A stretch of 64,000 nt of DNA from Poa pratensis (Eukaryota; Streptophyta; Magnoliopsida; Poales; Poaceae), in assembly GCA_947311845.1 (NCBI GenBank), contig CAMZMU010000111.1:12938743-13002742 (forward strand), read 5' to 3'. This document shows, piece after piece, positions 47,376 to 59,681 of the stretch. A model generated the notes under the pieces. The model was not told where the DNA came from and did not search any database. It saw only the letters and a program-made list of their open reading frames with translations. A program made the position numbers and the translations under genes. Numbering within the stretch: the first letter of the stretch is position 1; every line of letters starts with the position of its first letter.

Positions 47376-50200
47376 AATGACATAGAATATGGGAAAATAA
47401 GTTCGTGATTTTTTATTACGTATACATAATAAATTTTTATTGAATTTTAAATATTTAGGAAACTTCAAATTTCTCACCATATTTCGAACAATTTTTCCCA
47501 CATTCTAATTCTAAGATTTCAGTGACCTGCAAAATTACATATCTATGTGTCGTATTATTTTAAGATAAAAAAGGTCAAAAAAAAGTGTTGGGGTGTTGTA
47601 AGTGTCATAGACACAACTTCCCCTTTTTCCTTGAGATGGATCTAACACAACTAACAAGCCACGCACTGATCAGATGCCCAAGGTCAGGTCCATGGCGCTC
47701 GCCGAACCATCGACCTCCTCTCGTGCTCCGTCGTTCACCGCTCCGGGAACCGCTTGCTCCGGCACGTTATCCTTCAAGACGACGGCCGGCAGCGCATGCA
47801 TCTTGTATCAGATATCAAGTTACAAAAACAAGATTACACATAGCTGGATCCAAATTTTACCGGTGAATCATTCCAGAAAGTAATACATTAGATGTCAAGT
47901 ACGCTTTGAGAACGCTTTGAGACTTAATGCAAGCACGTACTTCCCATATCCCGTATGATTTTTTCACTTTGGGATCTATCGAACATCTAATAAAAAACTA
48001 CAGTATCAATGTCGATTACACAACTAAAATCTCATGAATCTTAAAAATGAGGCTCATTATCATCACATATATAGTATTTTGACTGATTTGATCTATCAAA
48101 AAAAGAAGAGCACAATATACGATTAAACAGACAAGACGCAAGCATGAATTTTAAACATGATAATACCCATAATCTTATTGCCACATAGTTTTTTCCTTGA
48201 GATAGATCTAACACGAGTTAATAACCATCATACTGATCAGACGCCCAAAGTCAGGTCCAAGGCGCTCTCTCTCAAACAACTTCTCTTTTATTAATCTCTT
48301 ACAACCTTTGAATCAAAAACTTTGTAGTTTGCTAAAAAATTGAGATAGAATATGGGAAAATAAGTTCGGGATTTTTTATTACGTATACATAATAAATTTT
48401 ATTGAATTTTAAATATTTTGGAAACTTCAAATTTCCCCAAATATTTCGAACAATTTTTCCCACATTCTAATTCTAAGGTTTCAGTGACCTGCAAAATTAC
48501 AAATCTATGTGTCCTATTATTTTAGTGATATCGTAAGTGTCATAGACACAACTTCCCCTTTTTCCTTGAGATGGATCTAACACAACTAACAAGCCAGCGC
48601 ACTGATCAGGGGCCCAAGATCAGGTCCATGGCGCTCGCCGAGCCATCGACCTCCTCTCGTGCGCCGTCGTTGGCTCGTTATCCTTCGAGACGACGGCCGG
48701 CAGCGCGTGCATCTTTATCAGATATCAAGTTACAAAAACGAGATTAAACATAGCAGGATCCAAATTTTACCGTTGACTAATTTTAGAAAGTAATACATTA
48801 GATGTCAAGTACGCTTTAAGACTTAATTTAAGCACGTACTTGCCATATCCCGTATGATTTTTTCACTTTGGGATCTATCGAACATCTAATAAAAAATTAC
48901 AGTATCAATGCCGATTACACAAACTAAAATCTCATGAATCTTAAAAATGAGGCTCATTATCGTCACATATTTTGACTTAGATGATCTATCAAACAAAGAA
49001 GACCACAATATACAATTAAACAGACAAGACACAAGCATGAATCTTAAACATGATAATACTCATCATCTTATGGTCACATAGTCTTTTCCCTTGAGATGGA
49101 TCTAACAGGAGTAGCTAACCGGTCGTACCGATCAGATGCCCCAAATCAGGTCCACGGCGCTCTCTCTCAAACAACTTCTCTTTTATTGATCTCTTACAAC
49201 CTTTGAATCTAAAACTTTTTAGTTCCCTAAAAAATTGAGATAGAATATGGGAAAATAAATTCTGGATTTTTTATTACGCATATATTATGAATTTTTATTT
49301 AATTTTAAATATTTTAATACTTCAAATTTCTCCAAATATTTCGAACAATTTTTCCCACATTCTAATTCTAAGGTTTCTGTAACCTGGAAAATTTAAAATC
49401 TGTGTGTCGTATTATTGTAGAGATAAAAAAGGTCAAAAAAGTGTTGGGGTGTTGTAAGTGTCATAGACACAATTTCCTCTTTTTCCTTTAGATGGATCTA
49501 ACACCACTAACAAGTGAGCGCACTAATCAGAGGCCCAAGGTCAGGTCCATTGCGCTCACCCAGCCATCGACCTCCTCTCGTGCGCCGTCGTCCATCGTTC
49601 CGGGGAACCGCTGGCTCCAGCTTGTTATCCTTCAAGACGACGGCCGGCTGCGCATGCATCTTGTATCAGATATCAAGTTACAAAAATGAGATTAAACATA
49701 GCTGAATCCAAATTTTACCGTTGAATAATTTTAGAAAGTAATACATTAGATGTCAAGTACGCTTTAAGACTTAATGTAAGCACGTACTTGCCATATACCA
49801 TATGATTTTTTCACTTTGGGATCTATCGGAACATCTAATAAAAATTACAGAATCAATGCCGATTACACAAACTAAAATCTCATGAATCATAAAATGAGGC
49901 TCATCATCGTCTCATATATAGTATTTCGAGAGATGATCAATCAAACAAAGAAGACCACAATATACGATTAAACAGACAAGACGCAAGCATGAGTCTTAAA
50001 CATGATAATACCCATCATCTTATTGCCACATAGTTTTTTCCTTGAGATGGATCTAACACGAGTTAATAACCATCGTACTGATCAGACGCCAAAGTCAGGT
50101 CCAAGGCGCTCTCTCTCAAACAACTTCTCTTTTATTAATCTCTTACAATCTTTGAATCTAAAACTTTGTAGTTCGCTAAAAAAATTGACATAGAATATGT
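47376..50200. repeat. Higher-order repeat, second three-unit block
   Basis: This is a direct copy of the preceding three-unit block, at an offset of about 2.81-2.83 kb. Borders are approximate, placed by where the private markers change. Confidence 0.8.
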
Positions 50201-51943
50201 GAAAATAAGTTCGTGATTTTTTATTACGTACACATAATAAATTTTTATTGAATTTTAAATATTTTGAAACTTCAAATTTCTCCAAATATTTCGAACAATT
50301 TTTCCCACATTCTAATTCTAAGGTTTCAGTGACCTGCAAAATTACAAATCTATGTATCGTATTATTTTAGAGATAAAAAAGGTCAAAAAAAAGTGTTGGG
50401 TGTTATAAGTGTCATAGACACAACTTCCCCTTTTTCCTTGAGATGGATCTAACACAACTAACAAGCCAGCGCACTGATCAGAGGCCCAAGGTCAGGTCCA
50501 TGGCGCTCGCCGAGCCATCGACCTCCTCTCGTGCGCCGTCATTCACCTCTCCGGGGAGCCGCTGGCACTGGCTCCTTATCCTTCAAGACGATGGCCGGCA
50601 GCGCATGCATCTTGTATCAGATATCAAGTTACAAAAACGAGATTGAACATAGCAGGATCCAAATTTTACCGTTGAATCATTTTAGAAAGTAATACATTAG
50701 ATGTCAAGTACGCTCTAAGACTTAATGTAAGCACGTACTTGCCATATCCCGTATGACTTTTTCACTTTGGGATCTATCAAAACATCTAATAAAAAATTAA
50801 AGTATCAATGCCGATTACACAAACTAAAATCTCATGAATCTTAAAAATGAGCTCGATTGAGATGATCTACCAAACAAAGAAGACCACAATATACGATTAA
50901 ACAAACAAGACGCAAGCATGAATCTTAAACATAATAATACTCATCATCTTATGGTCACATAGTTTTTTCCTTGAGATGGATCTAACAGGAGTAGCTAACC
51001 AGCGTACTGATCAGATGCCTCAAATTAGGTCCGAGGCGCTCTTACAACGTTTGAATCTAAAACTTTGTACTTCCCTAAATAAATTCAGATAGAATATGGG
51101 AAAATAAGTTCCTGATTTTTTATTACGCATATATTATGATTTTTTTATTGAATTTTAGATATTTTAAAACTTTAAATTTCTCCAAATATTTCGAGCAATT
51201 TTTCCCACATTCTAATTCTAAGATTTCAGTGACCTGCAAAATTTAAAATCTATGTGTCGTATTATTGTAGAGATAAAAAAGGTCAAAAAAAGTGTTGGGG
51301 TGTTGTAAGTGTCATAGACTTAACTTCCACTTTTTCCTTGAGATGGATCTAACACAACTAACAAGCCAGCGCGCTTATCAGAGGCCCAAGGTCAGTTCCA
51401 TGACACTCGCCGAGCCATCAACTTCCTCCCGTGCGCCGTCGTTCACCGCTCCGGGGAACCGCTGGCTCCGGCTCATTATCCTTCAAGACGATGGCCGGCA
51501 GCGCGTGCATCTTGTATATCAGATATCAAGTTACGAAAACGAGATTAAAAATAGCTGGATCCAAATTTTACTATTGAATCATTTTAGAAAGTAGTACGTT
51601 AGATGTCAAGTATGTTTTAAGACTTAATGTAAGCACGTATTTGCCATATCCCGTATGATTTTTTCACTTTGGGATCTATCGGAATATCTAACAAAAATTA
51701 CAGTATCAATGCCATTTAAACAAAATAAAATCTCATAAATCTTAAAAATGAGGCTCATTATCGTCACATATATAGTACTCCTATTTCGATTGAGATGATC
51801 TATCGAACAAAGAATACCACAGCTTACGTTTAAACAGACAAGACGCAAGTATGAATCTTAAACATGATAATACCCATCATCTTATTGTCACATAGTTTTT
51901 TCCTTGAGATGGATCTAACACGAGTAGATAACCAGCGTACTGA

Positions 51944-52180
51944 TTAGACGCCCAACGTCAGGTCCAAGGCACTCACATAGCCGTCGGCCTCCTCCCCCCG
52001 TGCCATCGTCACCTCCGGCTCATCATCGGCGTTGTAGGAGGGCTCCGGTGCGATGTCGTTCACCATATCGAGGGCTGCGGTGACGCCCTTAGTGGGCCGA
52101 GGAAGTCTATCTCCACCGGGTGTTGGCCGCCCCGGCGATACTCCTCCCTGAAAGGTCGGGTTGGGAGCACGCAGCCACGA
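51944..52180 (-). pseudogene. Finger-less zinc-finger pseudogene (right of array 2)
   Basis: The minus-strand frame ends SALDLTLGV-stop, a degenerate EAR motif. It contains VNDIAPEPSYNADDEPEV, which aligns with the region between the proline run and the EAR motif of the gene at 418-822. The finger is missing: upstream of APNPTF the sequence changes to unrelated DNA with the same junction as at 39.6 kb. No function is likely. Confidence 0.75.
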
Positions 52181-53835
52181 CAAAAATTATTGGATGGGGT
52201 GTCGGAGGTGGGTGTTTTATTTGTACAAGAGCACAGTGTTTTGGACACTCATATGGATAATTGGATAATGATTGTCCAAAACACAACTATCAATCCTACT
52301 AGCAGAGAAAGCGTATTTAGGACAGACACGTGACGTGATAACGTGGGCACCAACACGTTAGCCTCTGGTTTTATAAGAAGAATGAAACAAATAAAACCAA
52401 GGCTAGTTCTGCTCTTCCATATCGGCAATTATTTGTGCCAGAGTAGGATACTAGGATACGTGCCATATGGATTACCGGGCAATAGAGATACTGAGCCATG
52501 AGGTAGGGGCACTCCGGCCATGTGGATGGTGGGGTGTCACTTGACTGGCGTGCTATGGAGATGGCTCACAAGGGCCCGTTTTTACAGGACAAGGCCAAAA
52601 GGTTTTTTTTTTCTGAATACACAAAATTCATTTTATTGTTGGGTCATGCAAAACCGTGCATGAGACTTTCATCTCGTCGGACCTTGGAGGCGGTCGAAGC
52701 AGTATCTCACTCTACTTCGTGTGTGGTCTTTTTGTGGTGATGAAGCTGCAAGGAATTGCATTGTGTCGAGGGCATGTAGAGGACGTTTCAACAAGTGAAT
52801 TTAGATGAAAACATCATGGTGGTCACTCCTGGCATCATCCTCTTCCCTTCACTCAAGTTGATATTCGTTGTGATCATAATGATCGTCCCGGAGTCGGTGC
52901 ATGATCCAGATGAGTTTCGGTGGTCGCCTAATGATGAATATCTATCTCCCAAGGGTAGCGGAGAAAGCTCTTCGAAGATCCCCCACTAAGACAAGACGGT
53001 GACTTGAAACACAGCTTCATATCCCTAGGTGAAAACATGTCATATGGTAGTCTCTGGTCTTACATGATAACGGCAAACTCTTGCTGCCTCTTTCTTCAAG
53101 ATGTTATATTTCTGCCGATGCTCTGGGTAGGATCCCAGCATCAAGGATAATAATTCTGGCCCAAGCCTTCGCAGGCTGGACACTGGACTCAATGACGTGG
53201 AGGTGGGTGTGTGCAGTTTATTATGTATGCATTTGATATGGAAAATAGCATCTTAGTCATATGTGTTAATTTATCACATTTTTCCATGAGTCTACATATT
53301 TTGTGAAGGCAGCAACAGATACAAAAACGGTGCACACCATTCGGCAAGTAAGGAACACAGAGAATCCATTACCACGTCTTAGATCCATCATAGTCACAAC
53401 TTTGTACTCCTTCATTCTAATTTATCATCGACACGGTTGTAAGACGGTTCAATCATTCATCTTCAGTTGAACCTTATTATGAATTGTTTGTTCACGACGT
53501 GTTTGGTGGGTAACGAGTATTTCTCGACGGGCTAGAGGTGTAGGCAATGTCTATCAGTCTATGGCGAGAAGAGTGCGATTGAATATTTATCTTTCTATTT
53601 ATATGTTGTTGTCCTCGTGTCTTCCGGTATACATAGACTAATGGTACTAGATGATAAAAGGAAGGTTGAAGAATGGAAAAAGGCGTGAGACAAGAAAGAG
53701 TTGAGGGACGGACCCTAAAGCCCAGTGCAATAGGTGAGAAAGGCCCAACTGAAACTAGACGTTGGGGACCCGAAAAGCTACTCCATCCAGTGGTTATCAC
53801 AACAGTAATTTTGGTGTTGTACGGGAATCGACAAA
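52181..53835. other. Non-coding region right of array 2
   Basis: 52181-52760 repeats the flank at 39600-40430, apart from a small T-rich insert near 52590-52680. From 52760 to 53835 I see no reading frame, RNA gene or element ends that I can support. Confidence 0.6.
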
Positions 53836-55551
53836 TCTATATCTCTTATAAAGTAAAACCCCACTAAGTTCATTTATGAATTTTCTATTTTCGCATGCAG
53901 CCTATCCACATCACCACATATTCACAAACATCCGATCGTAACCAATTGTCTGTCTCCATCCTCACATCCTCAGCCTGGCCCGTAAACATCAGCAGCCCCC
54001 GTTTCTCTATAATAAAGTGGCGTTCCGATTCCTTGAGTCATATACTACAATCCGTTCCATGTTGTTTTCTTCGTCCTACAAAAACGGCACCAGATGACAT
54101 GCAGCCCATTCCTCATGGTAGGGCCTAGGATGATTAATTCCTCATGGTAGCAGCCACAAACAGCCCATATACAGACCGGTCCAAGCAGCCCATATATATG
54201 CAGCCTCCTTCCCATCCTATTTCTTCTGCTCCTTTCCGAAGAAACTGCTCGACTGATTGCTCGCATTCGTTTCCTCTCGCACATCTCCGGCGCATAACCT
54301 CTTCCCGGGCGGGATGCCCAAAACGACTCCTTACGGCGCTGCCATGTCTTCCTCCTGCGAGAGCTTTTGGATGCCGCCGCCACCATCACAAGCTCCTCTA
54401 GGAACGCCACCATGGGTGATTCATGCCGCCTCCATCGGATCCCCGCCACTGCCCTGATACGATGAGATTCACTACCGTTGTGGACTTTCCTAGCGGTAAG
54501 CATGAGGTAAGGAGGTGGATCCCGGTTAGACCTACAAGTTTTTCTGGCGGTAAACATGAGGTCCCAGCCTGAGTATGCTATGACAGTGTGTGCGTGGCTG
54601 CGTGCAATGTCCTTCCACATCTGCAGCCTTCTCCATCTATATTCTTTGATCATTTGTTGTATTGTTCAACAAGGTGTGAGCTGATACATGTGTGGTACGG
54701 ACAATATTGTACTGACAGTTGTACTTATCCTCTGATGTATAAGATGATCTGCAGGCAAAACTTATTCTCTAAAAGACCTCTTTCTTTGTGTAAGCTCTGA
54801 TGTATAAGATGATCTGCAGGCAAAATTTATTCTCTAAAAGACCTCTTTCTTTGTGTAAGGCATGGCAAATAAATAAAAACTTATCAGCCTGTTCCGTCAG
54901 TGCTTTAGAATAAAATCACATTTAGATGAACCTTCCAACATATTTCATTCGTTGCTCTAGGTAATTTTGATAGAATGGTGTAAGCGTTGGACTGAATACT
55001 CACCTGTCAGGTTTGTGACTTTGTGTTCCCTTTTTTCCTCATTTCTGCCCGGGAAGGAAGCATTTTTTTTCCCTATACATCTATTGCAACATACTGTATA
55101 TATGTATGCACGCACCAGTTAGATGCATGATCATACGGCTGCGTTGACCTGGTGTTATATGCTAATAGTGATCACTGTGAATTGGTATGTTTTGCTCATT
55201 TTTTGTCATAATAGAAGCTATACTTTTAAAGTTAATTTCGACATGTTGTATTTTCTGGGTGGTGCACATGGAGAGCAATAACGATGCAGCATGTAGTTCG
55301 AAGAATCCTGCATTAATAACAGTTGCCCTCTAAAGTACTTATTGTTTACCCACCAAAAGTACTTATTATTTGATTTCTTTTTTGATCTCCGTCATCGTGA
55401 TTTTGCAGGTCAAATTCCTAAAGATACAGTGATGATAATTGAATACCTCTACAACTGTAAATCGTAGTTTTTATTACACAAGGCATAGAAATTTATTTAT
55501 AAAAAGAATACATTATACAATGCCCGCCGCAACGCGCGGGGTATCTTCTAG
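53836..55551 (+). mobile_element. Helitron of 1.7 kb
   Basis: The element starts TCTATATCTC after an A and ends CTTCTAG before a T, i.e. inserted between A and T. A GC hairpin (CCCGCCGCAACGCGCGGGG, about 55523-55541) lies 10 bp before the end, as in grass Helitrons. No Rep/helicase is present. Inside are a GC-rich first-exon-like part (about 54230-54460) and a 65-bp tandem repeat. A short exon-like tail lies at about 55409-55468, after TTTTGCAG. None of them is identifiable. Confidence 0.82.
54731..54860. repeat. 65-bp tandem duplication in Helitron
   Basis: Two almost identical 65-bp units start tctgatgtataagatgatct, one base (C/T) apart. Confidence 0.9.
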
Positions 55552-55878
55552 TAGGGTTATATGATTGAAACCTCGATATGTTGACGGTCGATGGAGGTGT
55601 GTATGTACGCCACATATCAAAAGGTCACATTTGTATTTGTTACTGTACATATTTATCATGTTTATGTTATTATCTATGTTGTTTGTGCGAAGTTCCACAT
55701 GAAGCACTTTCCAATATTATTGTTCACATAGGAACGACACCTCCATACCCACCACCCAAATTATCTCTCATCTACAGCGAATTAATCCCACCTTTAAGTC
55801 AGTTTTTACATGTTATTTTCAGGTATCCCTCACTGGGCCGATTACCAGTCAGGGAAAGCATAACTGGACTGTGGTCGC

Positions 55879-55896
55879 GGGGGGGGGGGGGGGGGG
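55879..55896 (+). repeat. 18-bp G homopolymer
   Basis: An unbroken G-run lies between the Helitron and the hAT MITE. The 55552-55936 stretch holds nothing else that I can name. Confidence 0.8.
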
Positions 55897-55936
55897 CTAT
55901 TTTTTCTCTCTCTGGCTCCGGCCACAGGTCCTCTTC

Positions 55937-56509
55937 TAGGGATGTAAACGGATCGGATTTTGCCTCTACCATATCCTTTACCACATTTTTTTTTCATTGG
56001 ATTCGGATCGGAGCGGATAATGATCGGATGCGGATTCGGAGTCGGATATATGTTGTCGCGGATTCGGGAACGGAAACGGAGCGGATTCGGAGCGGAAACA
56101 AAATTAATCGGATATATACGCGTATAAGTAAATTGCCAAACCATACAACCAAAAATAATTGTTCAATAACCTAATAACTAATAAAATTGTACTCCATACT
56201 TTTTACAATGACGGTTTAAGTGACTTGATGTTCAACGGACAAACTCGACAACTCACTAAGTGTAAATTATGCTCTATTAGGTTATACATTTCGGTAGAAA
56301 ATCGGATTATTCGGATTAAATCCGTCGGATTATCCTATTTAATTTTCGGATAATCCATATTTTTGGCTATTTAACATACCATATCCGTGTGTCAAATTCG
56401 GAATCGGATATCCTTATCCGTCGGATTCATTAAAATCGGATATGGATTCTTCAAAACGGTTTCGGAGTCGAATATGGTGCGGAAATTATCCTATCCGTTT
56501 ACACCCCTA
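55937..56509. mobile_element. hAT-type MITE, 573 bp
   Basis: The terminal inverted repeats are TAGGGATGTAAACGGAT and, inverted at the right end, TAGGGGTGTAAACGGAT (one mismatch). A perfect 8-bp target duplication tcctcttc (55929-55936 and 56510-56517) is the hAT signature. Both halves are packed with CGGAT/ATCCG motifs, likely transposase-binding repeats. No transposase is encoded. Confidence 0.88.
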
Positions 56510-58230
56510 TCCTCTTCAGAACATAAAGCCCAATTTCAAGTTCCTTGGGCGAAGTGGCCAAACCCACTTGTAGTGTACTGTACTGCTATCGCTCTCGCTG
56601 CATCAAACAAGGGAGAATATTCTCAAAAAAAAAAAAAAAGAGAATGGCAGAAACCACTGCAGATCATTAACAACGGAGAAAACGACGGCATTCTTTCTAC
56701 TCAGGAAACAAAATTATGCGAGCTTTGCTTAGTTTCTGTAGACGGAAAGCAAGATATATACAGTATATGTCAACATCGCAGCACGTGGGAGAGTTTCATA
56801 CTTTCATTCAGCTTTGTTGCGTGGTTGCAATCGTGATCGATCTGTCGTAAAGACACTGGTGCAAAATTTAGGCCCGGGAAGATACGCCTTTCGTCGCAAA
56901 GAAGATGACAATGAGCGTGTACGTGCTATGTGGTTATGTATGTGTGTCATGACACTGACGGGAAATATTGAGCTGGGAGTAGCTACATACTGGACCGAAC
57001 CTCACTTATAGAGTTATAACTTATAATGGTTAGGGTCAGCCCCATTCTATAGACTGTAATAGAACTGTTTGCACACATAAAGACTGCACTTCATATGCCT
57101 TGTTTTGTTATATCAGGGCCACAAGGAACTTCTTACACTGCACATAGCGTTGCTCTTCCAGCACTTGTGAGCTGTGAGTTTGATAAAACGGTGCTTCTTG
57201 CACCTGCTGCTTCGCTCGAACTGCCGGGGACCGGGGCGGTCGTGGTCAGAGACAGCTCTATATCCGTCAGTGCAGGTCCTCAAGGTTTGTCGACAGTTCG
57301 ACGCAGCTCTCCACGGCTGTGCCCGACGGGCCCCGGCGTATCTGCGACACGACGGACGATCGAGACCTGGAGCCGGCATTGCTGAGAGCCAGGGATCACC
57401 ATCACCTACTAGGGTTCAAAATCCCTGTTGTATCAGTATGATTTCATGGCCACTGATCATGTAATGGCGGCGTGTGTATCGATCGGTATCACTGTTGCAT
57501 GTACTCCCGGGGGGAGAAAATGCCTGTCGAAGACACGGCGCACGAGCCATGACCGCTGAGCGGACTTGGCCGGTTGTCCCTATGCTTCGGCCAACGCTCT
57601 GCTGGAAATTCGTACGTGTACTGAACCAATGAGTCATGGCACATGACTGTAGGAATATTGCCCCGGCCATGAACATCAATTTCTAGCATAGTACTAGAGG
57701 CATGGGCGAGATATTGTTTTGGCGGTAGTCCCCGTTTGGAAGACAGAGAGTTGAGCTGGGAGCTGGTCCTCACATTCTCGCAGAAATTATTTCCAAGATT
57801 ATTGGCGCACAAGTTAGTTCCACTGCAACCGCACATACGCGTAATGGCTGGGAGAGACAGGACCACGATGCAGCAGGAAAATTGTATAGCTGAAGATGAA
57901 GTACGAACCACTGAGACAGAGCATAGATATCGAACGCAAATCTTGTCTCTGCTCACCAAGTCTTTCGTGTGGATGAGTTTCTTCTTCCTACGCAACCAGA
58001 TTGCACAGTTATGGTCGAGAGAGCAAGCAATCATTCATTCATCCACAGAGACAGATGAAGCAAAACAAAACTTGTGAGACCATCCATCCAAGTACTCAAA
58101 AAAGTTGCTCTTCGATGTTCAGTTATTCCGCCATAAACACGAGATGGTCTACAACAACACGACACGGAGAGATGATGACGCCAATGCAATGACAGACAAA
58201 CACACCGGCGGCCATGTCATGGCCACCGAT
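56510..58230. other. Region downstream of FAD2 without recognisable genes
   Basis: Several frames of 80-180 codons exist (for example 57489-58034 minus), but none has a domain, codon pattern or splice context that supports a gene. A poly(A) stretch lies at about 56624-56638. Confidence 0.5.
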
Positions 58231-58513
58231 ACCACCGGCCAAACTAAACCGATGATGACTAAAATACAGAAAAGGTAAAGATGGAACTGACAACAGCCGC
58301 GGACATCAGACACGCTACTCCTTGCACCTGCTGCAACTCTTCTTGGGCATTGGCACGGTGATAGTCTTCCTTGTGCCCAGATGCTCTCTGCTATCTAAAG
58401 ACTAGACAACCATATGTAGGTAGATGGATGGATACTTGGTGTAGGATTTCTTCCTGGGTTCTTCCTTACATTCCTGCAGCACGGTTGATCACGACGGAGA
58501 TCGATCTTCACGG
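58230..58513 (-). other. Probable FAD2 3' UTR
   Basis: This is AT-richer sequence just after the stop codon, with no reading frame. The end is uncertain; a TTTTCTGTATTTTAGTCA stretch near 58252-58270 (minus) is a possible poly(A) region. Confidence 0.4.
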
Positions 58514-59677
58514 CTAGAACTTGTTGCTGTACCAGAAGACGCCCTTGCGGTCCGCAGGCTCAACGTAGATGCACTCCTTGGCCTCGCGCCATGTGGCCTT
58601 GGCGACGGGGGTGGGGTCGAACTGGTAGTACTCGCCGAGGATAGGCTTGATCGCCTTGGTCGCCTCCATGGCATGGTAGTGCGGCATGGTGGAGAAGAGG
58701 TGGTGCGCGACGTGCGTGTCCGTAATGTTGTGGAACACGCGGTTGAGGATGCCGTAGTCGCGGTCCATGGTGGCGAGCGCCCCCCGCAGCCAGTCCCACT
58801 CTGTGGAGTCGTAGTGCGGCAGCGCCGGGTGGGTGTGCTGCAGGTAGGTGATGAGGACCAGCCATGCGTTGACGATCAGCAGAGGCACGGCGTAGATGCG
58901 CACCACCCACCAGAACCCGAACGCCGACGCGAGCTTGAACAAGGCGAACGCCGTGGCCAGCACGCCGACGTCCGAGATGAAGATCTGGGCACGTTCCCGG
59001 TCGTTGTAGATGGGGCCGTAGGGGTCGAAGTGGCAGGCGAAGCGCGGGTACGGGCGGCCTGAGGCGTTCGTCGCCAGGTACAGCGGCCACCCAAGGGTGA
59101 GCTGCACGGTGATGTGCACAAGACGGCCGAAGGGGTTGTTGTAGATGTAGGGTGTGTACCAGGCCAGCGCGTCCTTCTGCTTGGGGACGAACACCTCGTC
59201 ACGCTCCATGGAGCCAGTGTTGGAGTGATGGCGACGGTGGCTGTACTTCCAGGAGAAGTAGGGGACGAGCAGCCACGAGTGGAGCACCAGGCCGACGATG
59301 TCGTCGAGCAGCGAGTAGTCGGAGAAGGCGTGGTGGCCACACTCGTGCGCGATGACCCAGACGCCGGTCATGACGCAGCCCTGCACGATCCAGTACAGCG
59401 GCCAGGCGCCAAGCTGCAGCACGCTGGGCAGGGTCGGGATAAAGACCAGAGCGGCGAATAGGAGGGCCGCCACGATGACGAGGTCATGGACCACGTAGGA
59501 GAAGGACTTGATCACCGAGCGCTCGAAGCAGTGGGGTGGGATGGCCTTCTTGATCTGCCCCAGCGAGAACGGCGGCTTGTCCGTCGGCGAGCGCTGGAAT
59601 GTCGCGGCGGCACTGGTGCGGCCGAGCTGCTCCTGCTTCTCCCGCTCCTTCTCCGTCATTCTACCGCCGGCACCCAT
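58514..59677 (-). CDS. FAD2: Oleate (omega-6, delta-12) fatty acid desaturase, ER type
   Basis: The enzyme converts oleate to linoleate on phosphatidylcholine in the endoplasmic reticulum, using cytochrome b5 as electron donor. The 387-residue frame is intact and of normal FAD2 length. The three histidine boxes that hold the di-iron centre are present: HECGHH (111-116), HRRHH (147-151) and HVAHH (322-326). Hydrophobic stretches at about 61-83, 92-110, 236-258 and 262-282 fit the four membrane spans of the family. The C-terminus FWYSNKF resembles the aromatic ER-retrieval signal (usually YNNKF). The coding region has no intron, as in other plant FAD2 genes; the start [11 protein letters not shown] is the family's usual one. 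It is strongly GC-rich, typical for grass genes. It is the only certain functional gene in the window. Confidence 0.97.
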   Translation of the reverse strand: MGAGGRMTEKEREKQEQLGRTSAAATFQRSPTDKPPFSLGQIKKAIPPHCFERSVIKSFSYVVHDLVIVAALLFAALVFIPTLPSVLQLGAWPLYWIVQGCVMTGVWVIAHECGHHAFSDYSLLDDIVGLVLHSWLLVPYFSWKYSHRRHHSNTGSMERDEVFVPKQKDALAWYTPYIYNNPFGRLVHITVQLTLGWPLYLATNASGRPYPRFACHFDPYGPIYNDRERAQIFISDVGVLATAFALFKLASAFGFWWVVRIYAVPLLIVNAWLVLITYLQHTHPALPHYDSTEWDWLRGALATMDRDYGILNRVFHNITDTHVAHHLFSTMPHYHAMEATKAIKPILGEYYQFDPTPVAKATWREAKECIYVEPADRKGVFWYSNKF

Positions 59678-59681
59678 GTTG

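Larger units (their letters stand above)
40430..51940. repeat. Tandem array 2: eleven units of about 0.94 kb with zinc-finger tail
   Basis: The zinc-finger 3' end (gatggatctaacac, then ctgatcag and aaggtcaggtcca) recurs near 40893, 42893, 43850, 44802, 45735, 46684, 47633, 48567, 49490, 50441 and 51341. Spacing is 900-956 bp, except the first interval, which holds a 1,049-bp transposon. Each unit also has a second, shorter copy of the same tail (acgcccaaagtcaggtccaa), then CT-rich and AT-rich parts. On the minus strand the tail encodes MDLTLGL-stop or close variants, a relic of the EAR motif. The short + strand frames in each unit are its antisense and not genes. Confidence 0.9.

Noticed and set aside
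40805..51594. Recurring + strand frames of 60-100 codons beginning MDLTQLTSQRTD in many array units, which look like a conserved peptide family
   Set aside because: They are the antisense of the zinc-finger gene's 3' end; their similarity follows from unit duplication, and the frames break in several units.
40430..51940. CRISPR array or satellite DNA as an explanation for the regular spacing
   Set aside because: Units of about 0.94 kb contain gene-derived sequence and no short repeat-spacer structure; the genome is eukaryotic, and the unit is far longer than a typical satellite monomer.
57489..58077. Frames of 113-181 codons downstream of FAD2
   Set aside because: No recognised family, no supporting promoter or splice signals, and overlap on opposite strands.
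58560..59461. Long alternative frames over FAD2 on both strands
   Set aside because: They are composition-driven shadows of the desaturase frame without any domain.
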